Part shown: positions 24,790-33,749 of the stretch, one piece after another | Layout of the letters: each line of letters begins with the position of its first letter | Position numbering within the stretch: position 1 is the first letter of the stretch | NCBI GenBank assembly: GCA_945860375.1 | Contig: CAMAQR010000003.1 | Coordinates: 1-64,000, forward strand | Length of the DNA stretch: 64,000 nucleotides | Direction of reading: 5' to 3' | From: Pseudorhodobacter antarcticus | GTDB taxonomy: Bacteria; Pseudomonadota; Alphaproteobacteria; Rhodobacterales; Rhodobacteraceae | The notes under the pieces: generated by a model | The model's database searches: none | What the model saw: only the letters and a program-made list of their open reading frames with translations | What the model was told of the DNA's origin: nothing | Program-made: the position numbers and the translations under genes

Positions 24790-26025
24790 TTAAGGGCCTT
24801 TTTGTACAATTCCTGCGGCAACCCAAGCGTCAAACTGTGCCAAAACAGTCTCTGCAAAGGCGGAATCGTTGATATGGGCGTCCAGTTCAACCAGTGACAC
24901 ATTCGCCGGACATTGCTTGCGCATCTCATCACAAAACGCCGCCAAACCTGCGGCATCTGCCAAGGGACCACCCGCGCGGTCCCATTCGTTGCCGCCTTGG
25001 GTGGGCAAGAAAAACGTCACCGGGCCCATGGACTTCGCCAGCTTGGCGCAGATCTCGCGGGCCACTTCCCGGCGTTCATCCGGGGTTTGCACGACAGAAG
25101 TCAGCAGGCGATTGTGGGCATGGGCAGGTGTGTCCCGGAACCGCTCCGGCAAAGGCTGCCAGCCCACGAAGTCAATCAAGTCATAACAACCGATGGATAT
25201 CATCTGCGGAATGCCCATCCGCCCGGCGTTGGTCATCCGGTCAGACCCCGCCGAAATCGCCGAGCCGTACAGATGGTTCGCCACCTCTTGCGGCGCGAAA
25301 TCCATCACGGCGGCAAAGGTGCCATCGGCGGCAAGGCTTTCGAACGCCCGTCCACCCATGCCCGTGGCGTGAAACACCGCCACTTCAAATCCCCGCGCCT
25401 CCAGCGCCGGTTTAAGGGCGACCATATAGCGCAAGACAGTCTTGCCAAAGCTGGTCATCCCGATCAACGGCCTGTCGCGCGCCGGAGCCTCCACCGCCCG
25501 CGCGGCGCCCAACACAGCCCCTGCGGCCTGTGACAGAGACGCTTTGCACACTGAATTCAGCCCGTAAAGCCCCCCCGCCCACAGGATCATCTGCACATCA
25601 GCGGCAAGGCGATCGGGCGGGATCATCGGGCTGAAGCTGACGGTTGAGACGATGTACTTCGGGACACCCAAGGGCAAAGCCGCGCAGAGATCGAGTGCCA
25701 GATCAGTACCCATTGATCCGCCCAGCACCAGAACCCCGTCAAAACGGTTGTCGCGGTGCAGCCGCGCGGCCAGCACAGCCGACCCGCGCGCCATCATCTG
25801 CATCGCGAAATTCTCATCCTCGGCGGCGATGGCTTCGGCAATGCTGGACCCAGCCGCCGCCGCGACGTCATCTTTTGAGAAATCGGTGGGCAGCCGGGGA
25901 TCGCCCAGCACCGATACATCCATCGTTAATACTTCACCACCCTGACCGCGAATAACCTGCGCAATATAGCTCAGCTCATCATCCTTGGTGTCATAGGTGC
26001 CGACGATCATGATGCGGTTGCCCAT
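24790..26025 (-). CDS. Tm-1-like ATP-binding domain protein (UPF0261)
   Basis: A 411-residue UPF0261 protein related to the N-terminal half of the tomato Tm-1 protein. The first strand IMIVGTYDTKDDEL, the GGSMGTDLALDL loop, GMTSFGKTV and the FHATGMGGRAFE motif are characteristic. The biochemical role is not settled; homologues cluster with catabolic dehydrogenases and permeases in soil and marine bacteria. The ATG at 26025 is preceded by GGGGGAAG and is preferred to a TTG at 26037. It is the last gene of the permease/aldehyde dehydrogenase unit. Confidence 0.8.
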   Translation of the reverse strand: MGNRIMIVGTYDTKDDELSYIAQVIRGQGGEVLTMDVSVLGDPRLPTDFSKDDVAAAAGSSIAEAIAAEDENFAMQMMARGSAVLAARLHRDNRFDGVLVLGGSMGTDLALDLCAALPLGVPKYIVSTVSFSPMIPPDRLAADVQMILWAGGLYGLNSVCKASLSQAAGAVLGAARAVEAPARDRPLIGMTSFGKTVLRYMVALKPALEARGFEVAVFHATGMGGRAFESLAADGTFAAVMDFAPQEVANHLYGSAISAGSDRMTNAGRMGIPQMISIGCYDLIDFVGWQPLPERFRDTPAHAHNRLLTSVVQTPDERREVAREICAKLAKSMGPVTFFLPTQGGNEWDRAGGPLADAAGLAAFCDEMRKQCPANVSLVELDAHINDSAFAETVLAQFDAWVAAGIVQKGP

Positions 26026-26049
26026 GGCTTCCCCCAAAAACAGTCTCTG

Positions 26050-27540
26050 TTAAAGCGCAATCCACGCGGTTTTCAGGTCGGTGTACTTGTCCATCGCGTG
26101 CAGGGATTTGTCATGCCCGTTGCCAGACTGCTTGACACCGCCCAGCGGCACGGTGTTGTCCGCCCCGCCGTAGGTGTTCACATGCACGACACCCGCGCGA
26201 ATGCCCCGGACCATCCGGTGCGCGCGCGACAGGTTCGAGGTCCACAGCCCCGAGGCCAGACCGAAATCGCTGGCGTTTGCCAGCCGCAAAGCCTCGGCCT
26301 CGTCCTTGAACGACGTTACGGCAAGGATAGGGCCAAAAACCTCTTCGCGAAACAGCCGGTGTTCGGGGCGCACCTGCGTCACCACAGTTGGCTCCATGAA
26401 ATAGCCGCCGGTTTCTTGCAGAACCTGCTTGCCGCCCAGCGCAATCTGGCCGCCGTCTTTGATGGCATCCGCCACAAAGCCAAGGTTCCCCTGCAACTGC
26501 ACATCCGAATTCACCGCCCCAATCTGGGTGGTAAGGTTCAAAGGATCACCGACGACCATCTTTTCGGCAGCTTGGGCCAACATAGAGACGAATTCATCAT
26601 GCACCGAAGCCTCGACCAGCAGCCGCGACCCGGCCACACAGACCTGTCCTGCATTGCGGAAGATCGCGGTAGCCGCCGCCTTGGCCGCCGCCTCCAGATT
26701 GGGGGCATCGGCGAAAACCACGTTGGGAGACTTGCCGCCCAGCTCCAGATAGCACCGCTTGAGGTTGGACCGCGCCGAATACTCCAGCAACCGTCGCCCT
26801 GTTGGCCCCGAACCGGTGAACACCATAACATCGACATCCATCGACAACGCCAAAGCCTCACCCGTCACCCGGCCCGGTCCGGTGACAACGTTGAAGACAC
26901 CCGGCGGCAGGCCTGCCTGTAACGCCAGATCGGCCAGTTTCAGCAAGGTGAGTGACGCAGTTTCCGCGGGCTTCAGCACAATCGAATTGCCAGCCGCCAG
27001 CGCAGGCGCGATTTTCCAGGCACCAATCATCAGCGGGAAATTCCACGGCACGATCGCCGCCACCACGCCCACAGGTTCACGGTGGATCAGCGCCAGCACA
27101 TTGTCTGCCGTGGGAGCAATTTCGCCGTACAACTTGTCAATCGCCTCGGCGTAATAGCGGAAGGTGCCTGCAGCAGAACCGGGTTCAGCCTTCAACGCCA
27201 TGCCGATGTCGGTGCCATTATCACGCACGCCCAAAACCGCAAGTTCGAGACTGTTTTTATCAATCAGATCGGCCAGACGCAGCAACACTGCCTTGCGCCC
27301 ACCGGGGGCCATCCGGCTCCACACGCCACTTTCAAACGCTGCCCGCGCCGAAGCCACTGCCCGCCCGACATCCGCCGCAGAAGCCGCAGCCGTGGTCGTC
27401 AATGGCAGGCCGTTCAAGGGCGACAAGACCACGGTTTCGCCCGCCTCACCGTCCTGCCAAGTGCCGTTGATCAGCAACTTTCCCGCAGCCACAGGGGAAA
27501 GGGCCAGTCGGTCAATCTCAGTCTGGGTCGGCGCGGCCAT
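26050..27540 (-). CDS. NAD(P)-dependent aldehyde dehydrogenase (PuuC/BetB-like)
   Basis: A 496-residue aldehyde dehydrogenase. The cofactor-binding region PWNFPLMIGAWKIAPALAAG, the general-base Glu in LELGGKSPN (about 267) and the nucleophile Cys301 in AGQVCVAGSR are intact. The C terminus ends DKYTDLKTAWI. Family members oxidise aminoaldehydes such as gamma-glutamyl-aminobutyraldehyde or betaine aldehyde. With the adjacent permease and the divergent aminotransferase it fits amine degradation: transaminate, then oxidise the aldehyde. The ATG at 27540 has AAGGAGC upstream. A decayed paralogue lies at 16118-16678. Confidence 0.85.
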   Translation of the reverse strand: MAAPTQTEIDRLALSPVAAGKLLINGTWQDGEAGETVVLSPLNGLPLTTTAAASAADVGRAVASARAAFESGVWSRMAPGGRKAVLLRLADLIDKNSLELAVLGVRDNGTDIGMALKAEPGSAAGTFRYYAEAIDKLYGEIAPTADNVLALIHREPVGVVAAIVPWNFPLMIGAWKIAPALAAGNSIVLKPAETASLTLLKLADLALQAGLPPGVFNVVTGPGRVTGEALALSMDVDVMVFTGSGPTGRRLLEYSARSNLKRCYLELGGKSPNVVFADAPNLEAAAKAAATAIFRNAGQVCVAGSRLLVEASVHDEFVSMLAQAAEKMVVGDPLNLTTQIGAVNSDVQLQGNLGFVADAIKDGGQIALGGKQVLQETGGYFMEPTVVTQVRPEHRLFREEVFGPILAVTSFKDEAEALRLANASDFGLASGLWTSNLSRAHRMVRGIRAGVVHVNTYGGADNTVPLGGVKQSGNGHDKSLHAMDKYTDLKTAWIAL

Positions 27541-27559
27541 GCAAAGCTCCTTGGGCATG

Positions 27560-27586
27560 AAAAAGGGCGGCCGTTGCCAGCCGCCC
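27560..27586 (-). terminator. Intercistronic terminator between permease and aldehyde dehydrogenase
   Basis: On the minus strand GGGCGGC and GCCGCCC form a 7-bp GC-only stem around an 8-base loop, followed by TTTTT. It lies 12 bases after the permease stop and about 20 bases before the aldehyde dehydrogenase start, so it should reduce read-through. Confidence 0.6.
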
Positions 27587-27598
27587 CATGATTTTCGA

Positions 27599-29035
27599 TC
27601 AGACTTTTGTTTTGCCCAGATCGGCAAACATCTTTGGATCGCTGGATTTCAGCTTGGCGGCCAGCAAGATGCCAACCACGCCCGCCACGATCACCAACGA
27701 CGGCAGCATCCACGAAAGATTGCCTTCTGCCCCGGTCAGCGCCCCGAAATCGGTGAAGATTTTGACAAACAGCACCGCCATGATCACACCGGCAATCAGC
27801 GGCAGTACCTTGGTCGACAACGCGCTTTCACCCATCGCATCGCGACCAAAGAACGCCATCACCGAGAACGAGGTCAACGACATCAGGCCCAACACGCCCA
27901 GCGTCCCCAACTGCGACAACCACGAAAACAGGTTCAGCACCGGGTCAAGGTCTTTCACCACAAACAGCGTCACGAAGACCAGCGCCAGAATGGTCTGAAT
28001 CACTGACCCGATGTGCGGCGACATGTGGGTCGCGTGAGTAAAACCAACCGAGGCCGGAAGAATACCCTCACGCCCCGTCACGAAGATATAACGTGCAATC
28101 GCGTTGTGAAACGCCAGCAGCGCCGCGAAAACCGAGGTCACAAACAGAATGCCCATGGTCATGGTCATCGTCTCACCCAAATAGGTGCCACCCAATACGA
28201 ACAGGAACGTCGTTGGGTCCATTCCGCCACCAAGGGTTGGCATCAGCTGGTCCACACCAATGCCCATGACCATCAGCCAAGAGGTGATCGAGTAGAAAAT
28301 GCCGATCGCCAGCACCGACAGGATCGTTGCTTTCGGCACGGTAACATGCGGATCGCGCGCTTCTTCAGAGTAGATCGTGGTGGCCTCAAACCCGATGAAG
28401 CCTGCAAAGCAGTACAGCACGCCAATCGACCAAGTGCCCGAGAAGATGTTGGATGGCGAGAAGGGCGCAAGGTTCAGGCCAGAAGCCCCGCCCTTGACCA
28501 AAATCGCCGCATCGAGCAGCAGGACAATGGCGAATTCCAGCACAACCAAAGCCATCAGCACTTTCGCCGACAGGTCCACCTGACGATAGCCCAGAACCGC
28601 GATCACGGCGATGGCGCCGAAGGACCAGTAATACCACGGCAAATCAATGCCCATCGGGGCAAAGGTTCCCGCCGCCGCCGCACCAAACAGGCCCATCAGA
28701 CCGATTTGCATCGCATTATAGGACAGCATCGCGATTAGCGCCGCCGCCCCGCCGACATGGCCGCCCAGACCTTGCGCCGCAAAAGCGTAGAACGCCCCGG
28801 CGTTCTTCACATGTCGCGACATCGCGACGTAACCTGCCGAAAAAATTAGCAAAATCGCGGTCACGATTAAAAATGTTCCTGGAATGCCGACGCCATTGCC
28901 CAGCAGCATCGACAGCGGGATACCGCCAGCAGCACCGGTCAGAGGTGCCGCTGCCGAGATCACCATAAAGGCGATTGCTGCCACACCCAGCGAGTTCTTT
29001 TTCAGTTGGTTTGATGGAATGCCTGCCTCAGCCAT
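27599..29035 (-). CDS. APC-family amino acid/polyamine permease
   Basis: A 478-residue secondary transporter with about twelve hydrophobic segments. The first helix contains the APC-type VISAAAPLTGAAGGIP motif, and FAGFIGFEATTIYSEEARDP (helix 6 and following loop) is highly typical of amine/amino acid permeases such as PuuP/YhdG relatives. It probably brings in the amine processed by the aldehyde dehydrogenase and aminotransferase of this divergon. It starts with ATG at 29035. Its promoter region is shared with the divergent iclR gene and includes a 19-bp operator-like palindrome. Confidence 0.85.
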   Translation of the reverse strand: MAEAGIPSNQLKKNSLGVAAIAFMVISAAAPLTGAAGGIPLSMLLGNGVGIPGTFLIVTAILLIFSAGYVAMSRHVKNAGAFYAFAAQGLGGHVGGAAALIAMLSYNAMQIGLMGLFGAAAAGTFAPMGIDLPWYYWSFGAIAVIAVLGYRQVDLSAKVLMALVVLEFAIVLLLDAAILVKGGASGLNLAPFSPSNIFSGTWSIGVLYCFAGFIGFEATTIYSEEARDPHVTVPKATILSVLAIGIFYSITSWLMVMGIGVDQLMPTLGGGMDPTTFLFVLGGTYLGETMTMTMGILFVTSVFAALLAFHNAIARYIFVTGREGILPASVGFTHATHMSPHIGSVIQTILALVFVTLFVVKDLDPVLNLFSWLSQLGTLGVLGLMSLTSFSVMAFFGRDAMGESALSTKVLPLIAGVIMAVLFVKIFTDFGALTGAEGNLSWMLPSLVIVAGVVGILLAAKLKSSDPKMFADLGKTKV

Positions 29036-29124
29036 GATGCACCCCTGCTTTCGTAGAATTGGTCATTCGCGTTCCCTTCCCGTCTGTTGACTGCCACCGT
29101 TCATCGGCGGCTATCGGTTTATTA

Positions 29125-29143
29125 TTTGAACCAGCGGTTCAAA
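29125..29143. promoter_or_regulatory. Operator-like palindrome (probable IclR site)
   Basis: TTTGAACC and GGTTCAAA form perfect 8-bp inverted arms around AGC, in the divergent region between the permease and iclR genes. It lies just downstream of the permease -10 on the minus strand, a position suited to repression. Confidence 0.6.
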
Positions 29144-29146
29144 AAC

Positions 29147-29175
29147 ATTTGACAACGTCTGCGACATTCTGTCAA
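29147..29175 (-). promoter_or_regulatory. Sigma-70-like promoter of the permease operon
   Basis: On the minus strand a perfect TTGACA (29175-29170), a 17-bp spacer and TCAAAT (29152-29147, 4 of 6 matches to TATAAT) form a promoter. It is directed at the permease gene and followed immediately by the palindrome. Confidence 0.45.
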
Positions 29176-29227
29176 CTTAAATGAAGGCGCGCGATATCTT
29201 CGCCTGCCGCCTTTCAATGGAACCAAG

Positions 29228-30013
29228 ATGGGCACTGTCTCAAAAGCACTGGAACTTCTTGATTACTTTACCAGATCCCGACCCTTGATCGGTCTGTCTG
29301 ATCTTGCCCGACTGGCCGACATCAACAAAGCCACCTGCTTTCGCCTGCTGACCGAGCTGGCCGAGAACGGCTTTGTCGAACAAATAGGCACCGGACGCGA
29401 GTATCGGCTTGGCCCGACGGTGCTGCGCCTTGCCGCCCTGCGGGAGGCGCAAGTGCCGACCCGAGAGGCCGCGATGCCGGTGTTGCAGGCCTTGGCTCAA
29501 AAGACCGGCGAAACCGCGCATCTGTCGATGCTGATGGCCTATTCGCTGCGCACCTTGGCCTTCGCCTACAGTGCCGCTCATGTCACCAAGGTGACGATGG
29601 AAGACGCCGAAACGCTGCCCTTTCACGCAACATCGTCAGGGCTGGCAGTGCTGGCGTTTCAAGCCGAAACCTTTCGGAATACGACGCTGTTGCAGCCTTT
29701 TTTGCGACTCACCCACAATACAGAAACCAACCCGGACACACTGCGCCAGCGCGTGGCCGAGGTGCGCGGACTGGGCTATGCCGAAAGCCGGGGGGCGTTT
29801 CAGGTTGATGTGCATTCGATGGCCGTCCCGCTGTTCGATGCGCTTGGCCGCTGCAGTGGTGCGGTCGCCGTTGCGGCCCCGGTGTCGCGCATGAACGAAG
29901 CACAACGCCGCCTGATCCGCTTTGCGCTGATTCAGGCCGGCACAGAGATCACCGCGATTTGGGGGGGCAGCCTGCCCTCTGATATTGCCACGCTTTGGTA
30001 CACAGCCGCCTGA
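29228..30013 (+). CDS. IclR-family transcriptional regulator
   Basis: A 261-residue IclR protein. The N-terminal winged helix (VSKALELLDYFTRS, LSDLARLADINKATCFRLLTEL) is followed by the effector-binding GAF-like domain, with the typical GETAHLSMLMAY and VDVHSMAVPLFDALGR motifs. It is divergent from the permease operon and 14 bp upstream of the aminotransferase gene, so it probably controls both through the palindrome at 29125-29143. The effector is unknown, probably the amine or its keto/aldehyde product. Confidence 0.85.
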   Translation: MGTVSKALELLDYFTRSRPLIGLSDLARLADINKATCFRLLTELAENGFVEQIGTGREYRLGPTVLRLAALREAQVPTREAAMPVLQALAQKTGETAHLSMLMAYSLRTLAFAYSAAHVTKVTMEDAETLPFHATSSGLAVLAFQAETFRNTTLLQPFLRLTHNTETNPDTLRQRVAEVRGLGYAESRGAFQVDVHSMAVPLFDALGRCSGAVAVAAPVSRMNEAQRRLIRFALIQAGTEITAIWGGSLPSDIATLWYTAA

Positions 30014-30027
30014 CGGAAGGACCCCCG

Positions 30028-31380
30028 ATGAAAGACGAAAACTATCTCAAGGCCAACAACGCCCGCAGTATGTGGCACCCGATGACCGCGCCGGCCGACA
30101 GCCTGAAGAATCCGCCCGTGATTATCACCGGGGCGCAAGGGGTACGGATCACCGACATTGATGGACACGAAGTTGTCGATGCCGTGGGTGGCTTGTGGAA
30201 TGTGAACCTTGGCTACTCCTGCCAGCCGATCAAGGACGCCATTGCGGCCCAGTTGGATCGGCTGCCCTATTACTCCACCTTTCGCGGCACTTCGAATGAT
30301 TGCGTGATTGAATTGGCCGAAGAACTGCGCAAGTTTTTCGAGCCTGACGGTCTGGTCAGAGCCTTTTTCACCAGTGGCGGCAGCGATAGCGTTGAAACCG
30401 CTTTGCGTCTGGCGCGGCAGTATCACAAGATACGAGGAGAGGCCGGGCGGGTCAAATTCCTGTCGCTGAAAAAGGGTTATCACGGCACCCATATCGGCGG
30501 CGCTTCGGTGAACGGCAACGCCAATTTTCGCACCATGTACGAACCCCTGCTGCCCGGATGTTACCACACGCCCTCGCCCTATACCTATCGCAACCAGTTC
30601 AATGAATCCGATCCGGTCAAACTGGCGCAACTGTGTCTGGCGGCTTTGGAAGAAGAGATCACGTTCCAAGGGGCTGGCACCATCGCTGCCTTTATCATGG
30701 AGCCGATCTTGGGCGCGGGTGGTGTGATCCCGCCACACAGCAGCTTCATGCCGGGGGTCGAGGCGATCTGCCGCAAAAACGGCATCCTGCTGATCGCGGA
30801 CGAGGTGATCACTGCCTTTGGTCGCACCGGGGCTTGGACCGGATCACGCCTTTGGGGCGTAAAGCCAGACTTTGCCTGCACTGCCAAGGCCATAACCAAC
30901 GCTTATTTCCCCTTCGGCGCGGTGATGATTGCCGAAGGCGTGGCCGAGGTTTTTGAGAAAGACGAGTCGGGCAAGGCGGCCATTGGCCATGGCTACACTT
31001 ATTCCGGCCATCCGGTTGGGGCTGCGGCGGCGCTGGCATGCCTCGCTGAAACCCAGAAGTTGAACGTAAAGGACACTGCGGCGGCGCGGGGGGAAGAGTT
31101 GTTTCAAGGGCTGCTCGCTTTGCAGGCCAAACATGAAGCCATCGGAGATGTGCGCGGCGGCCATGGTCTGATGTGCGCGATTGAACTGGTGGCGGACCGC
31201 GCCACCAAGAAAGTTGCGGACAAGGCCATTGCCGCCAAGGTTCAAAGCGTGGCCTATCAATCGGGCGCAATGGTGCGGGTGTCGGGCAACAACATCATCA
31301 TGTCACCGCCTTTGGTTCTGACCAGCGCCGATGTTCAGCTGATCTTGTCGTCACTGGACGCAGGATTTTCGGCTCTGTAA
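30028..31380 (+). CDS. Class III PLP-dependent aminotransferase (omega-transaminase)
   Basis: A 450-residue fold-type I aminotransferase of the SpuC/beta-alanine-pyruvate group. Landmarks are VVDAVGGLWNVNLGYS, FFTSGGSDSVETALRLAR (phosphate cup), the Tyr-His pair in KKGYHGTHIGG, LIADEVITAFGRTGAW with the PLP-binding Asp, and the Schiff-base Lys287 in TAKAITNAY. It likely moves an amino group from an omega-amine to pyruvate, giving the aldehyde oxidised by the dehydrogenase encoded divergently. GGAAGG precedes the ATG at 30028. It is in an operon with iclR. Confidence 0.85.
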   Translation: MKDENYLKANNARSMWHPMTAPADSLKNPPVIITGAQGVRITDIDGHEVVDAVGGLWNVNLGYSCQPIKDAIAAQLDRLPYYSTFRGTSNDCVIELAEELRKFFEPDGLVRAFFTSGGSDSVETALRLARQYHKIRGEAGRVKFLSLKKGYHGTHIGGASVNGNANFRTMYEPLLPGCYHTPSPYTYRNQFNESDPVKLAQLCLAALEEEITFQGAGTIAAFIMEPILGAGGVIPPHSSFMPGVEAICRKNGILLIADEVITAFGRTGAWTGSRLWGVKPDFACTAKAITNAYFPFGAVMIAEGVAEVFEKDESGKAAIGHGYTYSGHPVGAAAALACLAETQKLNVKDTAAARGEELFQGLLALQAKHEAIGDVRGGHGLMCAIELVADRATKKVADKAIAAKVQSVAYQSGAMVRVSGNNIIMSPPLVLTSADVQLILSSLDAGFSAL

Positions 31381-31423
31381 GGCTCATTGGCTCGCATTTG
31401 GGGTCCGCATCTGGGGCTTGAAC

Positions 31424-31600
31424 TTACGCGGCATAGGACGCGACGGGGCGGAAAAACGCTTCTGCCGCGGCCACACCAGTCACGCGGTGCAACGGGAACT
31501 TGCGAAGCCCTTGCCGCAGGGTGAAGCAGGCCAGCAGTATCAGAGTGCCGTCCAAAAACATCACAGAAAGCGGGCAGATCCGGCGAACAGCGATGTTTTG
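31424..31600 (-). pseudogene. WYL-domain regulator fragment
   Basis: On the minus strand about 50 codons (RRICPLSVMFLDGTLILLA, LRQGLRKFPLHRV) match the core of the WYL effector domain of YafY-type regulators, where the usual pattern is RPLGL...W.L..WC.LR..FR.FRLDRI. There is no helix-turn-helix and no second half, so it is a remnant. The remaining bases of the gap 31381-31802 contain a short tandem repeat and no other recognisable gene. Confidence 0.45.
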
Positions 31601-31635
31601 ACCGTTGTCTGTATGAGTGATGTTCAGCATCCCAA

Positions 31636-31663
31636 CACGGCTCACGGCTCACGGCTCACGGCC
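31636..31663 (+). repeat. Four tandem copies of a 7-bp unit
   Basis: CACGGCT is repeated three times, followed by CACGGCC, at 31636-31663 in non-coding sequence. It is probably slippage-generated. Confidence 0.8.
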
Positions 31664-31802
31664 AAAGGCGCAGGTGCAGGCGGGCGTTTTTCAAACCGAT
31701 ATGTCTGGGATACCGCATGGATGGCGCGCTGCATGGCCCGCCCGGCGCAGTTGCGGACTTAGGAGTCAGACTTGGCGCTGATGCAGGCTGCCTGAAGATG
31801 CG

Positions 31803-31831
31803 AAAGGGCCACCCGGCAAGAGCGGCCCTTT
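31803..31831 (-). terminator. Terminator of the HU gene
   Basis: AAAGGGCC (31803-31810) and GGCCCTTT (31824-31831) form an 8-bp stem with a 13-base loop, 17 bases after the HU stop codon on the minus strand. The T-run is short. Confidence 0.55.
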
Positions 31832-31847
31832 AATCAGCAGTCTGAAT

Positions 31848-32135
31848 TCAAGCGTTGACGCTGTCTTTCAGGGCCTTGGCGATCGAGAATTTCACCATCT
31901 TGTCGGCGGCTTTGGTCACGGTTTCGCCAGTCGCCGGGTTGCGCACTTGACGCTCTGGGCGCGAGCGGCAGGCAACCTTGCCCAGACCCGGCAGGGTGAT
32001 CGAGCCGCCAGCGGCGACTTCGCGCGCGATCACTTCGGCAATCGCGGTCAGTGCTGCGCCTGCGGTTTTCTTGTCCGAGCCCATGGCTTCGGCCAAAGCG
32101 GCCACCAGTTGCGACTTCGTCATCGGTTTCGACAT
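31848..32135 (-). CDS. HU-family DNA-binding protein
   Basis: A 95-residue histone-like protein. MTKSQLVAALAEAMGSDKKTA forms the N-terminal helices, GSITLPGLGKVACRSRPER the beta region with the dimer strand, and RNPATGETV the tip with the intercalating Asn-Pro. The last helix is VKFSIAKALKDSVNA. It bends and compacts DNA as a homodimer. The ATG at 32135 with AGGGA upstream is chosen; the longer frame lacks homology. It has its own terminator. Confidence 0.9.
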   Translation of the reverse strand: MSKPMTKSQLVAALAEAMGSDKKTAGAALTAIAEVIAREVAAGGSITLPGLGKVACRSRPERQVRNPATGETVTKAADKMVKFSIAKALKDSVNA

Positions 32136-32270
32136 CTTTTTTCCCTCATTCCGGCCACCGCTGTCTGCTGCGGGGCCATGTTCATACCGTTGCGGCCAAT
32201 ACCGCCGCTTCACACTGATTTGCGGCGGATGGCAAGCGATTTTCTCTTGTTTCCGGCCCAAACCGTAGCG

Positions 32271-33749
32271 TCAAAGGAAAGCAGTTTCTTCAAAACTGCG
32301 CAACTTCCGACTGTGAATCCGCTCTATCGGCATGTCGCGCAAGCGCTCCATCGCCCGGATGCCGATTTGCAGGTGGCGCGAGACTTGGGTCTTGTAAAAT
32401 TCACTTGCCATACCGGGCAGCTTCAACTCGCCATGCAGTGGTTTGTCCGACACGCAGAGCAAAGTCCCATAGGGCACGCGGAACCGGAAACCGTTGGCGG
32501 CAATCGTGGCGCTTTCCATATCGAGCGCGATGGCGCGCGATTGCGACAAACGGCGCACCGGGCCGGATTGATCGCGCAGTTCCCAGTTGCGGTTGTCAAT
32601 CGTGGCCACCGTGCCGGTCCGCATGATCCGCTTCAACTCATAGCCGTCCAGTTGTGTGACCTCGGCCACCGCCTCTTGCAAGGCAATCTGAATTTCGGCC
32701 AGCGCCGGGATCGGCACCCAGATCGGCAGGTCGTCGTCCAGCACATGGTCTTCGCGCAGATAGGCATGGGCAAGACAGAAATCGCCCAATGACTGCGAAT
32801 TGCGCAGGCCCGCGCAGTGCCCAACCATCAGCCATGCGTGCGGGCGCAGCACCGCAATATGGTCGGTGGCAGTTTTGGCATTCGAAGGGCCGACCCCGAT
32901 GTTCACCAAAGTGATCCCGTTCCCGTCGGCCCGTTTCAGGTGATAGGTTGGCATCTGCGGCAGCTTTATGCTGGGATGGATCACCCCATCCGACGTGGTG
33001 ATGATCTGGTTTCCGGTCGCCACAAAGGCGGTGTAGCCTTGCGACGGGTCTGCCAAGGAAGCGCGGGCAATCGACTCGAACTCATCGACATAAAACTGAT
33101 AGTTGGTAAACAGGACGTGGTTCTGGAAATGCATCGCATCGGTTGCGGTGTAATGCGACAGGCGGGCAAGACTGTAATCCACCCGCTGCGCCGTAAACGG
33201 TGCCAAGGGCTGCGAGCCATCGGCATTGTGGGTGCGGGTGCCATTGACGATATCATCATTCGTGGTGGCCAGATCGGGCACGTCAAAAACGTCGCGAAGG
33301 CTGAACTCCAACACGCCTTCTTGCGGCACCGACACCAGTGGATTGCCTGCAACCGCGAAATGTACCGGCATGGGCGTGTTGGAGAGGCCAATCTGCACCG
33401 GGACGCCGTGGTTGTGCATCAGCAATTCAAGCTGTTGGATCAGATAGTTGCGAAACAGATCGGGGCGGGTGATCGTGGTCGCATAGGTTCCCGGACCAGA
33501 GACATGGCCAAAAGACAGGCGGCTGTCGGTCTTGGCGTGGCTGGAAACGGTCAGTCGAATTTCAGGATAATAGGCACGGATGCGCCTGCCGGGCTTGCCT
33601 GCGGTGACAGCGGCGCTGAAATGGCGCGACAGGAATTCTGTGGCTTCGGAATACAGATGTTCCAGCCGGCTTACGGCTTCGGCGGCGTCTGTAAAGGCTT
33701 GGGGTGCTGCGTGTTCTGGCAAGAAAACCAGAGCGGGATCGTCATTCAT
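32271..33749 (-). CDS. amn: AMP nucleosidase
   Basis: A 492-residue protein matching AMP nucleosidase over its full length. The N-terminal regulatory domain includes RIRAYYPEIRLTV and the segment VSGPGTYATTITRPDLFRNY. The C-terminal phosphorylase-like catalytic domain has VNIGVGPSNAKTATDH, WLMVGHCAGLR and ALDMESATIAANGFRFRVPYG, where the Met-Glu-Ser motif and following Asp (VSDKPLHGE) bind ribose and base. It hydrolyses AMP to adenine and ribose 5-phosphate, helping set adenylate levels. It is upstream of the HU gene, 135 bp away, and seems independently transcribed. Confidence 0.92.
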   Translation of the reverse strand: MNDDPALVFLPEHAAPQAFTDAAEAVSRLEHLYSEATEFLSRHFSAAVTAGKPGRRIRAYYPEIRLTVSSHAKTDSRLSFGHVSGPGTYATTITRPDLFRNYLIQQLELLMHNHGVPVQIGLSNTPMPVHFAVAGNPLVSVPQEGVLEFSLRDVFDVPDLATTNDDIVNGTRTHNADGSQPLAPFTAQRVDYSLARLSHYTATDAMHFQNHVLFTNYQFYVDEFESIARASLADPSQGYTAFVATGNQIITTSDGVIHPSIKLPQMPTYHLKRADGNGITLVNIGVGPSNAKTATDHIAVLRPHAWLMVGHCAGLRNSQSLGDFCLAHAYLREDHVLDDDLPIWVPIPALAEIQIALQEAVAEVTQLDGYELKRIMRTGTVATIDNRNWELRDQSGPVRRLSQSRAIALDMESATIAANGFRFRVPYGTLLCVSDKPLHGELKLPGMASEFYKTQVSRHLQIGIRAMERLRDMPIERIHSRKLRSFEETAFL

